A stretch of DNA of 64,000 nucleotides from Dyadobacter sp. Leaf189 (GCF_001424405.1 NZ_LMPS01000005.1:434001-498000), one strand, 5' to 3'; shown: positions 36,680 through 46,054, counted from the first letter of the stretch. The notes: generated from the sequence alone by a model not told the origin. Translations and numbers: made by a program.

Positions 36680-38317
36680 ATGAAGCTCAATGCGACCGAA
36701 GAAAACGTCTACCGTGCGGTGGATGCGCTTCTCCAAATGAACAAAGTAAGGGTTACTTCCGCAACAGTACGAGAAAAGCTGTGGCATCACCCCGATTTTC
36801 CAGGTCTTACCGCAGTAAGTGACGTTCTCGACGAGCTCAATGTGCCGCACATGACCGCCAAGCTAAGTACGGACATGCTCAGTACCATGCCCGTACCCGC
36901 GCTGCTGATGCTGAATGTAGACGGTGGTATCATGGCGACAGTCCGCTCCGTGAGTGAAGGACAGGTGGAGTGGCTGCATACAGGCGAGGGGATCAGAAGA
37001 GAGCCGGTTGAAGATTTTGGTAAAAAATGGACCGGGGTAGTTCTGATGTCGGAATACTGCGAGGGAGCCGGGGATCCCGAATTCGACAAAAAGAAAAGGC
37101 TTGAAAGGCAGGACCAGTTCCGGATGGTAGCATTCGCAATGGCGGCGGCAGTTTCGCTTTGCGGGACCCTCTTTTATTCTCCCGGCCACCTGGCAGTGGA
37201 GGTGAAAGCGCCATTTTTTGAGCTTCTTGTGCTCAAATGCCTGGGCTTGGTCATGAGTCTGATCCTGGTCTGGTACAATCTCGATTCTTCTCATAGTTTC
37301 CTGAGGCGCATTTGCCAAAACAGTCAGCATTTTAATTGCAGAAGCCTGCTTGAATCGGCTGCGGGGCGGTTTTTAGGTGTTAACTGGTCTGAGATCGGGC
37401 TGATCTATTTTCTTGCTACACTCAGCGTAATGGTTTTTTCGCTGCTTTCGAAGAATGTGCCCGAGCTGCTCGCCTGGCTGATCCTGGTCAATATGATTAC
37501 TATCCCTTATACATTCTACTCGATTTACTATCAGGCGTTTGTGGCTCGTCGCTGGTGCCTGCTGTGCCTCGCAGTACAGCTGGTGCTCTGGGCAGAGTTT
37601 TGGGTGGGATACCATTACACAAGCGAGCGTTCTCTGCTGCTTGTCTCCAACGTGTTACCCGTTTTCCTGATCGTTGTGCCGATCCTGATGCTCTTCTGGT
37701 GGATGATCAAGAAGGGCCTGATCGCTTCACTACGGCTCCCGGCCATTGAAAAAACGATAGAGCAGCTCAAATTCGACACGAATTACGTACAGGCGCTTTT
37801 TGGCAAAGACAAATACATTCCCGCTTTTTTTGAACAAATGAAAGTAGGGAAGCTGGGTAACCCACACGCAAACAATGTGCTTACCGTGGTAACAAACCCG
37901 TTGTGCGAAGTCTGCGCGCAGGTGCAGGCACAAATCCGCGAGCTGATTGCTGTAACGACCGATGTGCGGGTTCAGTTTGTATTCTCTGCTTCTCCGGCAC
38001 CCGACGACGAATCGGGTATGATCGTAAAAAAGCTGTTGAACCTGCCTGAGGCTGAAATTCCGGGCTTACTCGAAAAGTGGTTCCTGCTTAGGTTTTTAGG
38101 TAAAAGCAGGTGGTTAAAGTCTATTAATACCATTCCTTCCGACCATTCAGCGGACCATCAGCTTGCATTGCACCTGGGCTGGATCGAGCTGGCCGGGATC
38201 AGTGCCACACCCGCGCTCTTCCTCAACGGGCATGAACTCCCGCGGCTCTATTCCGTGCGGGATGTAGAAAAACTCTGCCGCATTATCCAGGTTAACCCCG
38301 ACCTGGTACGCTACTGA
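36680..38317 (+). CDS. C39-like / vitamin K epoxide reductase / thioredoxin fusion protein
   Basis: A 545-residue membrane thiol oxidoreductase. Residues 1-125 resemble a C39 peptidase fold but lack the catalytic Cys and His. Residues about 150-345 are a VKOR domain with loop cysteines C212/C220 and active-site CLLC at C293/C296, embedded in about five helices. Residues 395-545 are a thioredoxin/DsbA-like domain with CEVC (C409/C412) and the cis-Pro motif SATPALFLNG. VKOR fusions form disulfides in exported proteins. Similar C39-VKOR proteins occur in Bacteroidota RiPP loci. Here it is divergent from the LytTR operon and shares its candidate operator. Upstream in-frame TTG (36590) and ATG (36641) starts are possible. 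Confidence 0.88.
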   Translation: MKLNATEENVYRAVDALLQMNKVRVTSATVREKLWHHPDFPGLTAVSDVLDELNVPHMTAKLSTDMLSTMPVPALLMLNVDGGIMATVRSVSEGQVEWLHTGEGIRREPVEDFGKKWTGVVLMSEYCEGAGDPEFDKKKRLERQDQFRMVAFAMAAAVSLCGTLFYSPGHLAVEVKAPFFELLVLKCLGLVMSLILVWYNLDSSHSFLRRICQNSQHFNCRSLLESAAGRFLGVNWSEIGLIYFLATLSVMVFSLLSKNVPELLAWLILVNMITIPYTFYSIYYQAFVARRWCLLCLAVQLVLWAEFWVGYHYTSERSLLLVSNVLPVFLIVVPILMLFWWMIKKGLIASLRLPAIEKTIEQLKFDTNYVQALFGKDKYIPAFFEQMKVGKLGNPHANNVLTVVTNPLCEVCAQVQAQIRELIAVTTDVRVQFVFSASPAPDDESGMIVKKLLNLPEAEIPGLLEKWFLLRFLGKSRWLKSINTIPSDHSADHQLALHLGWIELAGISATPALFLNGHELPRLYSVRDVEKLCRIIQVNPDLVRY

Positions 38318-38688
38318 AAAGCCGCCTTTTCGTCTATCCGACACTTCCCAAATCGCCGGAACAACGCCGGTGAAATGCCGCATTCAGCCACCTTTGGCTT
38401 CGCTCTGGCATGATTAAAAATAACCAGCCTGGTTGTAGTTTGTGTAGAATCTACACTACACATTTCTCATTTTTATTGCACTATTGGCAATAAAGTAGAT
38501 AAACTTTCAAAGAATGTGACCATTTTTAAACTTAACTTAACCGAACTTTGGTAGAAATTAATTTACATTTATATGTAAAATTACTACTCGCGTTAATCGG
38601 ATTGTGAAGCTTGAATATGACAGAACCCCCACATCGTTGTAAGACGCCTCTTTAAAAAGCACAACCTAAAATTTGGAATAACTGTACT
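38318..38688. other. 371-bp intergenic region upstream of the GH42-like gene
   Basis: No gene was seen. It holds the inverted repeat GTGTAGA-A-TCTACAC (38442-38456) and a strongly AT-rich stretch at 38500-38590. GAACTTTG near 38543-38550 resembles the -7 consensus TAnnTTTG with one mismatch, so the promoter of the downstream gene is probably here. Confidence 0.5.
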
Positions 38689-41250
38689 ATGAAAAAACTG
38701 ATACTTTTCAACAGAAGTATTGTAAGACTTTATTGTATTTCTTCTCTTTTAGTTTCCTCACTAACACTATCGGCCCAGCCCCGTTACTTTGCGGTTTCGC
38801 TGGTAAATGAAAACGACAAACCTTCCCTGGACGCAATCCGGCAAGCTAAAAGCGTGGGTTGTAATGCAGTGGCGATGACGGTACAATGGGGCGTGATCCA
38901 CGGCAAGATCTCCCGGATACTGAAAGATGAAAACGGAGGTGGTTACAGCGTCTGGAAGCAGTACGACGATCAGATCGCACTGGCGCTTTCGCTGAATATG
39001 AAGGTTGCGCTCAATATTGCAGTAAGTACCGGCGATGATGTTACCAACAGTGCCTCAGATCGTTACGGTATTACAACCGGCGACGGCTGGCGCAAAGAGG
39101 AACGGATGGTGGTGGCCAATTACAGCGGCGAAGAGGCCGTTTTCCAGAAATGGGGAGGTCCGATCCGGCCTAATATCAGTCTGCAGTTCGTGATGACGTC
39201 GCTGGTTGCACAGTCTACCCGCGACAGGATTACCGGCTTTACAAATGAGGTAATCCAGCGCTACAAATACCTGCAGGATGACGGAAACCTGCTTTATGTA
39301 AATCTCGTATATACAAGACAGGGAGAAGGGGAATTTGAAATGGGATCGACTAAATACCATTACGAAGACCCGCTGGATATGGCTTACGCATTGACTGATT
39401 ATTCTGCACCTATGGTACAGGGTTACCGCAGCTGGCTGATCGGGAAATATGGTGAAATCTCGGCTTTGAATGCAGCGTGGGGTAAAAGCTATAATTCATT
39501 TAACGAGGTTAATCCCAAAAAGCCGTCGGGAAGTACTTTCACCCAGGCTGACGGGACAGACTGGTTTCTCTACCGCACACACGTATTGAAAGAAACCAAT
39601 GTTCTTTTCAAAAACACAGTAAAAGGCATTAATTCCAACATCAAGGTCATTACGCACCACGGATCAGTGTACGATAAGCTGGCGCGTGCTCGCGGTACAC
39701 TTCCTTTTAACGAAATCGGGAAAGACCTCGACGGGATCAAGATCAATGACGACATTTACTACGACCACCGTTTTGCCCTCGACCTGCTGCGTTCCAACCT
39801 GCCTAACAGGCTGTACGTGAATGAGGCAGCTTACGTGACGGACGCATCTTCCGTAGTAAGGCTTGCCGAGGAAAGCTACACACACGGCGCGCAGATCGTG
39901 ACATTGTTTTACCTGGAAAACGCAATGAAGTCGCCTGACGCAGTGAATGCAATCAAGAACCTGACTGCCAACTGGGTGAAAAACAAGCAGGTTACTTCAC
40001 CTCAGCCTTCCAATAACGATAGCTTCACATTGTCGAATCTGATCAGCAGCGATGGCTGCTATACCAACCGTGACAGCTACTCAAATGATTGCGACGCTTA
40101 CAAAAACTGGCGAAATGCTTATGGTAATGCAGGAAACAAGCCGGTTAATATCTACATGAAAGACGATGTAACTACCAAAGGCTGTTTTTACAAAGACCTG
40201 AAACTATCCCGCGATGGGGAGCAGGCGGCTGCAATTGTACCTAATAATGTAGATTACCATTTGACGGCAGACGATTGCCGCGTGATCGGTACCGTAAAAG
40301 GGAACGGACTGTCGGACAACAATTCGCCTCTCCGGGCTTATGTTACGATTGAAGATGAGGTGATCATGCACGAAGGTCAGCCTTTTGTTCAACGCCACTG
40401 GCGATTTGTGCCGGGTAACTCCAATGCAGGTCAGGCTACTGTTACATTATATGTAAGCCAGGATGAGTTCAATGCATTCAATGCGGTGAGTTCAGAAAAA
40501 TTACCGGTAAATCCTGCCGATCCTGAAAACTTTAAGAAGAAACTGCGTATCATTCAATCGGGTGGTACAAGCGGCGCGAGAACAATGCAAGCTTCCATTG
40601 ATCCTGCGGATCAGGATGTAAGATGGGATTCAATGCTGAATCTGTGGAAGATTACATTTACAGCCAATGATCTTTCTTCCTACTATCTCACTGCGGATAA
40701 CGCTACGCCGCTGCCGGTGAAGCTCGTAAGCTTTACTGCCTCAAAAAAAGAGAATGCGGTAGAACTCAACTGGCAGACTTCCGAGGAATCAAACAGCGAC
40801 CACTTCGCTGTTCAGCACAGTCTTGATGGAAAAAACTGGCTTTCAATCGGGAAAGTAGCAGCTGCGACTGAAAGTAAAATCACTACAAACTATACATTCA
40901 CAGATCAGAACCCGGTTGCAGGCGAAAACCTGTACCGGTTGAAAATGGTAGATCGTGACAGCAGCTTTGCCCTGTCCAGGATCAATGCGGTGAAAATGGA
41001 TGTTGGTAACGGGCTTGTACTTTATCCAAATCCGGTAAATGCAGGTGTTATCAACCTGGAATTCGCAGGTCAGGAACCCAAAGTAAAACTGACCGACCTG
41101 CTGGGCCGTGATGTAGCGGTGAGCACGGAGAAAACAGCAGGTAATAAGCTTGCAGTAAGAGCGCGCGGAAAGCTTTCCCCGGGACTGTACATTCTTACCG
41201 CTACCTACGGCACAGAACAAATGCGGCACAAAGTGCTGGTAGCAAATTAG
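38689..41250 (+). CDS. GH42-like glycoside hydrolase with T9SS sorting domain
   Basis: An 853-residue secreted enzyme with a signal peptide at 1-30 (ending TLSAQ). Residues about 32-430 form a TIM-barrel-like region resembling beta-galactosidase family 42 (AVAMTVQWGVIHG near 65, WLIGKYGEISALNAAWG, WFLYRTHVLKETN). E in RLYVNEAAY is a candidate catalytic residue. A roughly 200-residue module at 450-675 is shared with the giant protein at 5576-11671. A fibronectin-like region and a T9SS C-terminal domain (YPNPVNAG ... LSPGLYILTATYG) follow. The substrate is unknown. A strong terminator follows. Confidence 0.8.
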   Translation: MKKLILFNRSIVRLYCISSLLVSSLTLSAQPRYFAVSLVNENDKPSLDAIRQAKSVGCNAVAMTVQWGVIHGKISRILKDENGGGYSVWKQYDDQIALALSLNMKVALNIAVSTGDDVTNSASDRYGITTGDGWRKEERMVVANYSGEEAVFQKWGGPIRPNISLQFVMTSLVAQSTRDRITGFTNEVIQRYKYLQDDGNLLYVNLVYTRQGEGEFEMGSTKYHYEDPLDMAYALTDYSAPMVQGYRSWLIGKYGEISALNAAWGKSYNSFNEVNPKKPSGSTFTQADGTDWFLYRTHVLKETNVLFKNTVKGINSNIKVITHHGSVYDKLARARGTLPFNEIGKDLDGIKINDDIYYDHRFALDLLRSNLPNRLYVNEAAYVTDASSVVRLAEESYTHGAQIVTLFYLENAMKSPDAVNAIKNLTANWVKNKQVTSPQPSNNDSFTLSNLISSDGCYTNRDSYSNDCDAYKNWRNAYGNAGNKPVNIYMKDDVTTKGCFYKDLKLSRDGEQAAAIVPNNVDYHLTADDCRVIGTVKGNGLSDNNSPLRAYVTIEDEVIMHEGQPFVQRHWRFVPGNSNAGQATVTLYVSQDEFNAFNAVSSEKLPVNPADPENFKKKLRIIQSGGTSGARTMQASIDPADQDVRWDSMLNLWKITFTANDLSSYYLTADNATPLPVKLVSFTASKKENAVELNWQTSEESNSDHFAVQHSLDGKNWLSIGKVAAATESKITTNYTFTDQNPVAGENLYRLKMVDRDSSFALSRINAVKMDVGNGLVLYPNPVNAGVINLEFAGQEPKVKLTDLLGRDVAVSTEKTAGNKLAVRARGKLSPGLYILTATYGTEQMRHKVLVAN

Positions 41251-41327
41251 CAACAATCCCATCCGCCTGTCTCAAAGGCGGAGCCTAAAAAAATCCCTAC
41301 CCGTCTGTTTCAACAGGCGGAAGGACA

Positions 41328-41373
41328 ACGGGCGTACCTTTGCTTTCATGCAGGGTACGCCCGTTTTATTTTC
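41328..41373 (+). terminator. intrinsic terminator of the GH42-like gene
   Basis: A perfect 11-bp stem ACGGGCGTACC (41328-41338) and GGTACGCCCGT (41354-41364) is followed by TTTATTTTC. It is 77 bp after the stop codon. Confidence 0.88.
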
Positions 41374-41440
41374 ATTTATTCCCATCTGATACAACCATTC
41401 AGCGACCGGCGTACCTCTTTATTACAAATCAACATTGACT

Positions 41441-41944
41441 ATGACCACGGAGGCAGAATTGATTTCTGGGTGTCTTCTACATGACAGGATTGCGCAGCGA
41501 CGGTTGTACGACCGCTACAAAAATGCCATGTACACCCTCGCTTACCGGATCACGGGTGATTTTGATGATGCAAACGATGTCATACAGGATTCGTTTCTGG
41601 ACGTGTTTCGACACCTCGACCAGTTTCGGGGTGAGTCCACATTGGGAGCCTGGATCAAAACGATCGTAATCAGGCGTTCGACCAAGAAAAAGCGGATTGT
41701 TATCTGGGAGAATATCGATGATGTAGCAGTGGGAGGGGTTGATTGGGGAGAACAGGAAATCAATGCATCTCACCTGGAAACGGCCATTCTGGCATTGCCT
41801 GACGGATTCCGGACGATTTTCGTTTTGGCAGAAGTAGAGGGGTACACCCATCGCGAAATTGCCGTAACACTTGGTATCTCGGAAGGGACCTCGAAATCAC
41901 AGTTGTTTCATGCGAAAAGGAAGTTGCGCGGAATGCTTTCATGA
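41441..41944 (+). CDS. ECF-type RNA polymerase sigma factor
   Basis: A 167-residue sigma factor. Region 2 includes YTLAYRITGDFDDANDVIQD, then SFLDVFRHLDQF. Region 4 includes LPDGFRTIFVLAEVEGYTHR, then EIAVTLGISEGTSKSQLFHA. I chose the ATG at 41441 (MTTEAELISG); a TTG two codons upstream is in frame. The next gene starts 9 bp after the stop codon and encodes a probable membrane regulator, so 41441-43423 is likely one operon. Confidence 0.93.
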   Translation: MTTEAELISGCLLHDRIAQRRLYDRYKNAMYTLAYRITGDFDDANDVIQDSFLDVFRHLDQFRGESTLGAWIKTIVIRRSTKKKRIVIWENIDDVAVGGVDWGEQEINASHLETAILALPDGFRTIFVLAEVEGYTHREIAVTLGISEGTSKSQLFHAKRKLRGMLS

Positions 41945-41953
41945 ATTGGAAAA

Positions 41954-42523
41954 ATGGACAAGAATCAGCATACATTAAAGAACGCGATTGCCAAGCTGCC
42001 CGGCTACACGCCGGCGCCGCAAACCTGGGACTCGATCGGGGAGAAGCTGGGCGAGGAACCACTACGCAAGTCACTGCAGAGCCTACCGGAATATACCCCA
42101 GCTCCGATGGTGTGGGACGCGATCGAGCGAAAGGCGCCCGGTAGAGGCCGGTTTGCGGGCTGGCAGTATGCAGCGGCGATTTTGATTGCAGGTATTTCCG
42201 GGCTGCTGGTCTGGCGGGAAGTGCGGGTTACGCACGTATATTTTGCGCAGGAACAGTTTGACCCGCGACTTCAGGTAAGCGGTGAAATGGGTACCGACCA
42301 GCATTACGAGCTTTTAAAAGCTTACTGCGAAACAGAAACGCTGGTGTGTAACAGCGGCCGGTACAAGCGGCTTAGGGAAGAGTTTGAAACGCTGCATTCA
42401 GCGTCCAGCCAGTTGCAGGAGGCGATCGGGCAGTATAATACCGAGCCCGAATTGATGAAACAGCTGAATACCATTGAAAAACAGAAAGCGGCTATTTTGA
42501 ATGAAATGGCCAAAATGATCTAG
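41954..42523 (+). CDS. putative anti-sigma factor with duplicated N-terminal motif
   Basis: A 189-residue single-pass membrane protein. Its first 60 residues contain two copies of one motif, LPGYTPAPQTWDSI (15-28) and LPEYTPAPMVWDAI (44-57), 29 residues apart. A transmembrane helix lies at about 71-87. The outer part (residues 95-189) is helical, with C-x6-C (CETETLVC) and a coiled-coil-like end. Context and topology suggest it restrains the sigma factor encoded 9 bp upstream, with the motif as the likely sigma-binding element. This is an inference. Confidence 0.72.
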   Translation: MDKNQHTLKNAIAKLPGYTPAPQTWDSIGEKLGEEPLRKSLQSLPEYTPAPMVWDAIERKAPGRGRFAGWQYAAAILIAGISGLLVWREVRVTHVYFAQEQFDPRLQVSGEMGTDQHYELLKAYCETETLVCNSGRYKRLREEFETLHSASSQLQEAIGQYNTEPELMKQLNTIEKQKAAILNEMAKMI

Positions 42524-42532
42524 TCAAATCCC

Positions 42533-43423
42533 ATGAAACAAATGCATTTGCTTTTGAAAACGTCCGTTTGCGCGTTGCTATGCTGCCTCACTGTGCAGCT
42601 TCGCGGACAGGGAACTTTGCAGGTAGCAACGCGCACCATTGAAAAGAATGTAGCAGCATCTACGGTCCGTGTCCTGCATATCAATGCGGAAAAGGCGGAT
42701 ATAGAGGTGAGTACGTGGGATAAAAACGAGATTTCCATTGTAATGCAGCTTTCAGCGCGGCACCCCGACAGAGCTGTGGCAGCGCGGGATCTGGCGAAAA
42801 TCCAGTACCTGGCTGAACGTACGGGAAAAGACTTTTTTCTCCGCAATTATATATTGCTGAAAGATGGAGAAATGAAGCCGCAGTCGAATGTAAAAGCGCA
42901 TTATAAAATCCAGCTGCCGGCAACCTGCGAAGTGGATCTTAAAAATACATTCGGTACCATTTTGCTCAAAGGGTTGCTCCGCGGCTTACAAATCAAGGCA
43001 GATTTCTGCAATACTACATTGGCTGACATTGAAGGCAAAGGCCAGTTCAATACCAGCTTCGGAGAGCTGAAAGGCAGTCTGCTATCCGGCAGCTTCACGC
43101 TTACGAGCGATCACACGAAGGTTGTGCTCACAGATGTTGCAGGTACATTGAAAGTCGATTCGCAGTTTGGCAACGTTGAAATTCATCCCTCTGCCGGACT
43201 TACCAGCCTCGCGATCCGCTCAAAGAAAACAGAAGTAATGCTCGTTCAGAAAAACTGGCAGCAATTTGACTACAATATCAGCAGTGCCTACACATCGATC
43301 AAACTGCCAAACGGCTTCAAATGGAAGAAGAACACACCCGACTTCAAAGAGGCATTCTTCTCAGGAAACCGCCTTGCCAATGTGCTGATCAGTGCTGAGT
43401 TTGGGAATGTGACCATCAGGTAA
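42533..43423 (+). CDS. DUF4097-like putative adhesin domain protein, exported
   Basis: A 296-residue exported protein with a signal peptide at 1-25 (ending QLRGQ). The rest is a repetitive beta-strand solenoid (LKNTFGTILLKGL, FNTSFGELKGSLL, VDSQFGNVEIHPS, then AEFGNVTIR), as in DUF4097/GLUG-like putative adhesin families of Bacteroidota sigma/anti-sigma operons. Its start is 9 bp after the anti-sigma-like gene, so it is probably co-transcribed and could be a target or sensor of that pathway. Confidence 0.82.
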   Translation: MKQMHLLLKTSVCALLCCLTVQLRGQGTLQVATRTIEKNVAASTVRVLHINAEKADIEVSTWDKNEISIVMQLSARHPDRAVAARDLAKIQYLAERTGKDFFLRNYILLKDGEMKPQSNVKAHYKIQLPATCEVDLKNTFGTILLKGLLRGLQIKADFCNTTLADIEGKGQFNTSFGELKGSLLSGSFTLTSDHTKVVLTDVAGTLKVDSQFGNVEIHPSAGLTSLAIRSKKTEVMLVQKNWQQFDYNISSAYTSIKLPNGFKWKKNTPDFKEAFFSGNRLANVLISAEFGNVTIR

Positions 43424-43499
43424 CAATGAGTAGAAATGGTGGGATGTAACTTTCTGTTGAAACATTTACAGAGACTCATCACTTACTCACCTCCATTTT

Positions 43500-44795
43500 A
43501 TGATTCCATTTGCCAGACTTGGCCTAGTTGTTCAATTCGCATTTATATTCATTCTTTCGGATCATGTTTCGTTTTCTCAAACCGAAAGGCACTACCTCAT
43601 CAAAGCCGGCCTGATGTATGATTCGGATGCGAATGCATTCGTTAAAAACAGGCAGATCTTAATCAAAGGAAAGACAATAGTCAAAGTCGGAGAGAAGCTG
43701 GAAGTGCCAAAAGGTACCGAGGTGCTGGATTACAGCAATGCAACTGTCACGCCAGGCCTGATTGATGCGCATACCCACATACTCACGAACCAGGGTCTTA
43801 CCGATGCTTTGTCGGTTGACGCAGTAATGAATTCTTCTGAAAAGCGCGTGCTGCGTGCGGCAGGTTTTGCGAAAAGTTACCTGGATGCAGGTTTTACAAC
43901 CATCAGGGACCTGGGGAATTCAGGTCAGTACCTGGATCTCGAAGTGAGCAGGGCAATAAACAAAGGATATATCACAGGGCCGCGAATGCTGGTTTCCGGG
44001 CCGATTATCGGTTCCATGGACGGTCAGCTCGACGGCCTGCCTTTTAAAGATTTCGACAGGGTTTCGCGGCAGGAGCAATCCATGGTCACCGGCGTGGACC
44101 AGGCGCGGCAGGCTGTTCTGGAACATATTGGTCGTGGTGTGGACGTGATCAAAATTCTGGCGATAGGAAACCGGCTCACGCTCACACTGGAAGAAATGAA
44201 GGCGATCGTTGAAACTGCCCACGCACAGCGTGTAAAAGTAACCGCCCATTGCGACCGCGACTGGGCGGTGCACAATGCAATCGAAGCGGGCGTCGACGGC
44301 ATTGAACATGGTTATGGATTTAAGGAAGCTACCCTGGAATTAATGGCTAAAAAGGGGGTGTACCTCGTACCCACGTACAATTCGATCAATGTGGCTGAGC
44401 AGTACTACAAAGTACAAAAGATGCCTTACAAGCTGGAAGATGTACGCGCCGATCTTGAATCTTACCGCAAGTGGCTGGGCCAGATCCAGAAATCGGGGGT
44501 GTTGATGGTGGCAGGTTCGGACGCCTATTTTGAGATGCAGATGCCCCGCGGCGATCTGGCGAAGCAGACGATCTGGGGCTATAATGATTTCGGTATCTCT
44601 CCCGAAAATGTAATGAAATCCGCCACTGCCAATGCAGCTCACGCGCTTGAAATGAAAGACCAGATCGGAGTGATCAAGGAAGGCGCATTTGCTGATATCG
44701 CGGTCTTTGAGGGAGATCTCCAGAAGGACTTCAAAACTTCCTTACTCAATGTAAGAATGGTAATGAAAGAAGGGGAAATCCATTTGAGAAAGTAA
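43500..44795 (+). CDS. secreted amidohydrolase (imidazolonepropionase-like family)
   Basis: A 431-residue metal-dependent hydrolase with a signal peptide at 1-26 (ending VSFSQ). The amidohydrolase fold shows the metal motif DAHTH with H91 and H93, DVIKILA (Lys ligand), VTAHCDRD and GIEHGYGF (His ligands), and VAGSDAYF (Asp). These proteins cleave amide bonds of cyclic amides, dipeptides or Xaa-Pro substrates. The exact substrate is not evident. It appears to be a single-gene unit. Confidence 0.9.
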   Translation: MIPFARLGLVVQFAFIFILSDHVSFSQTERHYLIKAGLMYDSDANAFVKNRQILIKGKTIVKVGEKLEVPKGTEVLDYSNATVTPGLIDAHTHILTNQGLTDALSVDAVMNSSEKRVLRAAGFAKSYLDAGFTTIRDLGNSGQYLDLEVSRAINKGYITGPRMLVSGPIIGSMDGQLDGLPFKDFDRVSRQEQSMVTGVDQARQAVLEHIGRGVDVIKILAIGNRLTLTLEEMKAIVETAHAQRVKVTAHCDRDWAVHNAIEAGVDGIEHGYGFKEATLELMAKKGVYLVPTYNSINVAEQYYKVQKMPYKLEDVRADLESYRKWLGQIQKSGVLMVAGSDAYFEMQMPRGDLAKQTIWGYNDFGISPENVMKSATANAAHALEMKDQIGVIKEGAFADIAVFEGDLQKDFKTSLLNVRMVMKEGEIHLRK

Positions 44796-44806
44796 AAGAT
44801 TCCTCC

Positions 44807-45484
44807 TTAGTCCGCCACAGAACCGTCTGCATTGCTGGTCAGTATCTCGCTCATATAGTCGAAGAACGGCCGCATTCGCATGTATGTGAGGTTTGCCTGT
44901 TCAACGAAACCCGGGCTGAGCACTTCCTTGTCGGTGAACTTCCGCTGCAACAGAAATTGCTTGTAGCGCAACAGGTCGATCGCTTCATCTGTCGGGTCAA
45001 AACCCTTTGGCGTGGTTTTCAGCTGCTCACCGCGCAGTGAGCCGAATGTATCTGTAAATTCTTTGCTTGAAATAATTCTGCGGATTGGTGCCGGATCAAA
45101 GCTGATATCATCGCGGATGAGCTTCATATCCCTGGGCTCCGGCGCCCAGAACCCGCCTGCTACGAAAGTATTACCCGGTTCAATGTGGAAGTAATAGCCT
45201 CCCCTCCGCTGGGCTGTTGCTCGGGTAAATCCGCCGCTCCAATTGGTCTTGTAAGGTGTTTTATCCGGAGAAAACCGCGTATCGCGGTAAATGCGTTGTA
45301 AACTCTTCTTGCCCGAAACGGTCTCGATCACATCATGCTTGTTCATTTCGCCCAGTAAGGCGTCGGCAAATGCTTCAATGTATGCGAGCTGTTCCAGGTA
45401 TTCGTCTTTGTGGGCATTGAACCAGTCGCGGTTATTGTTGTCTTTGAGCTTTTTCAGGAAGTCGATACTTGAAGCTGGGATCAT
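44807..45484 (-). CDS. DUF2461 family protein
   Basis: A 225-residue soluble protein of the DUF2461/TIGR02453 family, function unknown. The signature is SIDFLKKLKDNNNRDWFNAH, then ALLGEMNKHDVIE, RIYRDTRFSPDKTPYKTNWS and GYYFHIEPGNTFVAGGFW. I chose the ATG at 45484 because the family motif begins directly there; an in-frame TTG at 45535 would add 17 atypical residues. Confidence 0.92.
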   Translation of the reverse strand: MIPASSIDFLKKLKDNNNRDWFNAHKDEYLEQLAYIEAFADALLGEMNKHDVIETVSGKKSLQRIYRDTRFSPDKTPYKTNWSGGFTRATAQRRGGYYFHIEPGNTFVAGGFWAPEPRDMKLIRDDISFDPAPIRRIISSKEFTDTFGSLRGEQLKTTPKGFDPTDEAIDLLRYKQFLLQRKFTDKEVLSPGFVEQANLTYMRMRPFFDYMSEILTSNADGSVAD

Positions 45485-45544
45485 AGAAGCTGTTGCAGTG
45501 AGTTGGGCTGCAAAATTCAAATTTTTAAACAACAATTATGGCGG

Positions 45545-46054
45545 CTAAGACAGGAGTTTTTTGTAAATGCCAAAGTTTTCATCATCATAACATACAAAAA
45601 TCACCTGCTCAATGTCGGCTGTTTGTTTTAAAAATTCCTGAACGGTTTGAACAGCAATTTCTGCCGCGCGCTGTTTGGGAAAACCATAAACGCCGGTGCT
45701 GATGTTGGGGAAAGCAATTGTTTTAACCTGGTTCTCGACGGCCACACGCAAGCTGTTCCTGTAAGCCGAAGCAAGCAGTGCTTCCTCATTTTTGCCGCCT
45801 CCATTCCATACCGGGCCCACTGTGTGGATCACATATCTGGCTGGTAATTTTCCTCCCGTTGTAATCACTGCCTCTCCGGTTTTGCAGCCACCCTGCTTAT
45901 TCCTTATTGCAATGCATTCATCCAGGATCGCCTTGCCGCCTGCGCTGTGAATAGCCCCGTCTACACCGCCGCCACCCAGCAGTGAGGAGTTAGCCGCGTT
46001 GACGATCGCGTCCGTTTTTATCTTCGTAATGTCACCTTTTGTCAGTTCTATCAT
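45545..46054 (-). CDS. macro domain protein (O-acetyl-ADP-ribose deacetylase type)
   Basis: A 169-residue macro domain that binds ADP-ribose and probably removes ADP-ribosyl or acetyl-ADP-ribose groups. It has [20 protein letters not shown] and [15 protein letters not shown], then [20 protein letters not shown], as in the YmdB type. I chose M14 of the longer frame (ATG at 46054), which matches family length; the frame also opens at 46093. Confidence 0.93.
   Translation of the reverse strand: MIELTKGDITKIKTDAIVNAANSSLLGGGGVDGAIHSAGGKAILDECIAIRNKQGGCKTGEAVITTGGKLPARYVIHTVGPVWNGGGKNEEALLASAYRNSLRVAVENQVKTIAFPNISTGVYGFPKQRAAEIAVQTVQEFLKQTADIEQVIFVCYDDENFGIYKKLLS

Noticed and set aside
36993-37330. 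Antisense open frames over the VKOR gene
   Set aside because: Sequence has no family features and the opposite strand has intact redox motifs.
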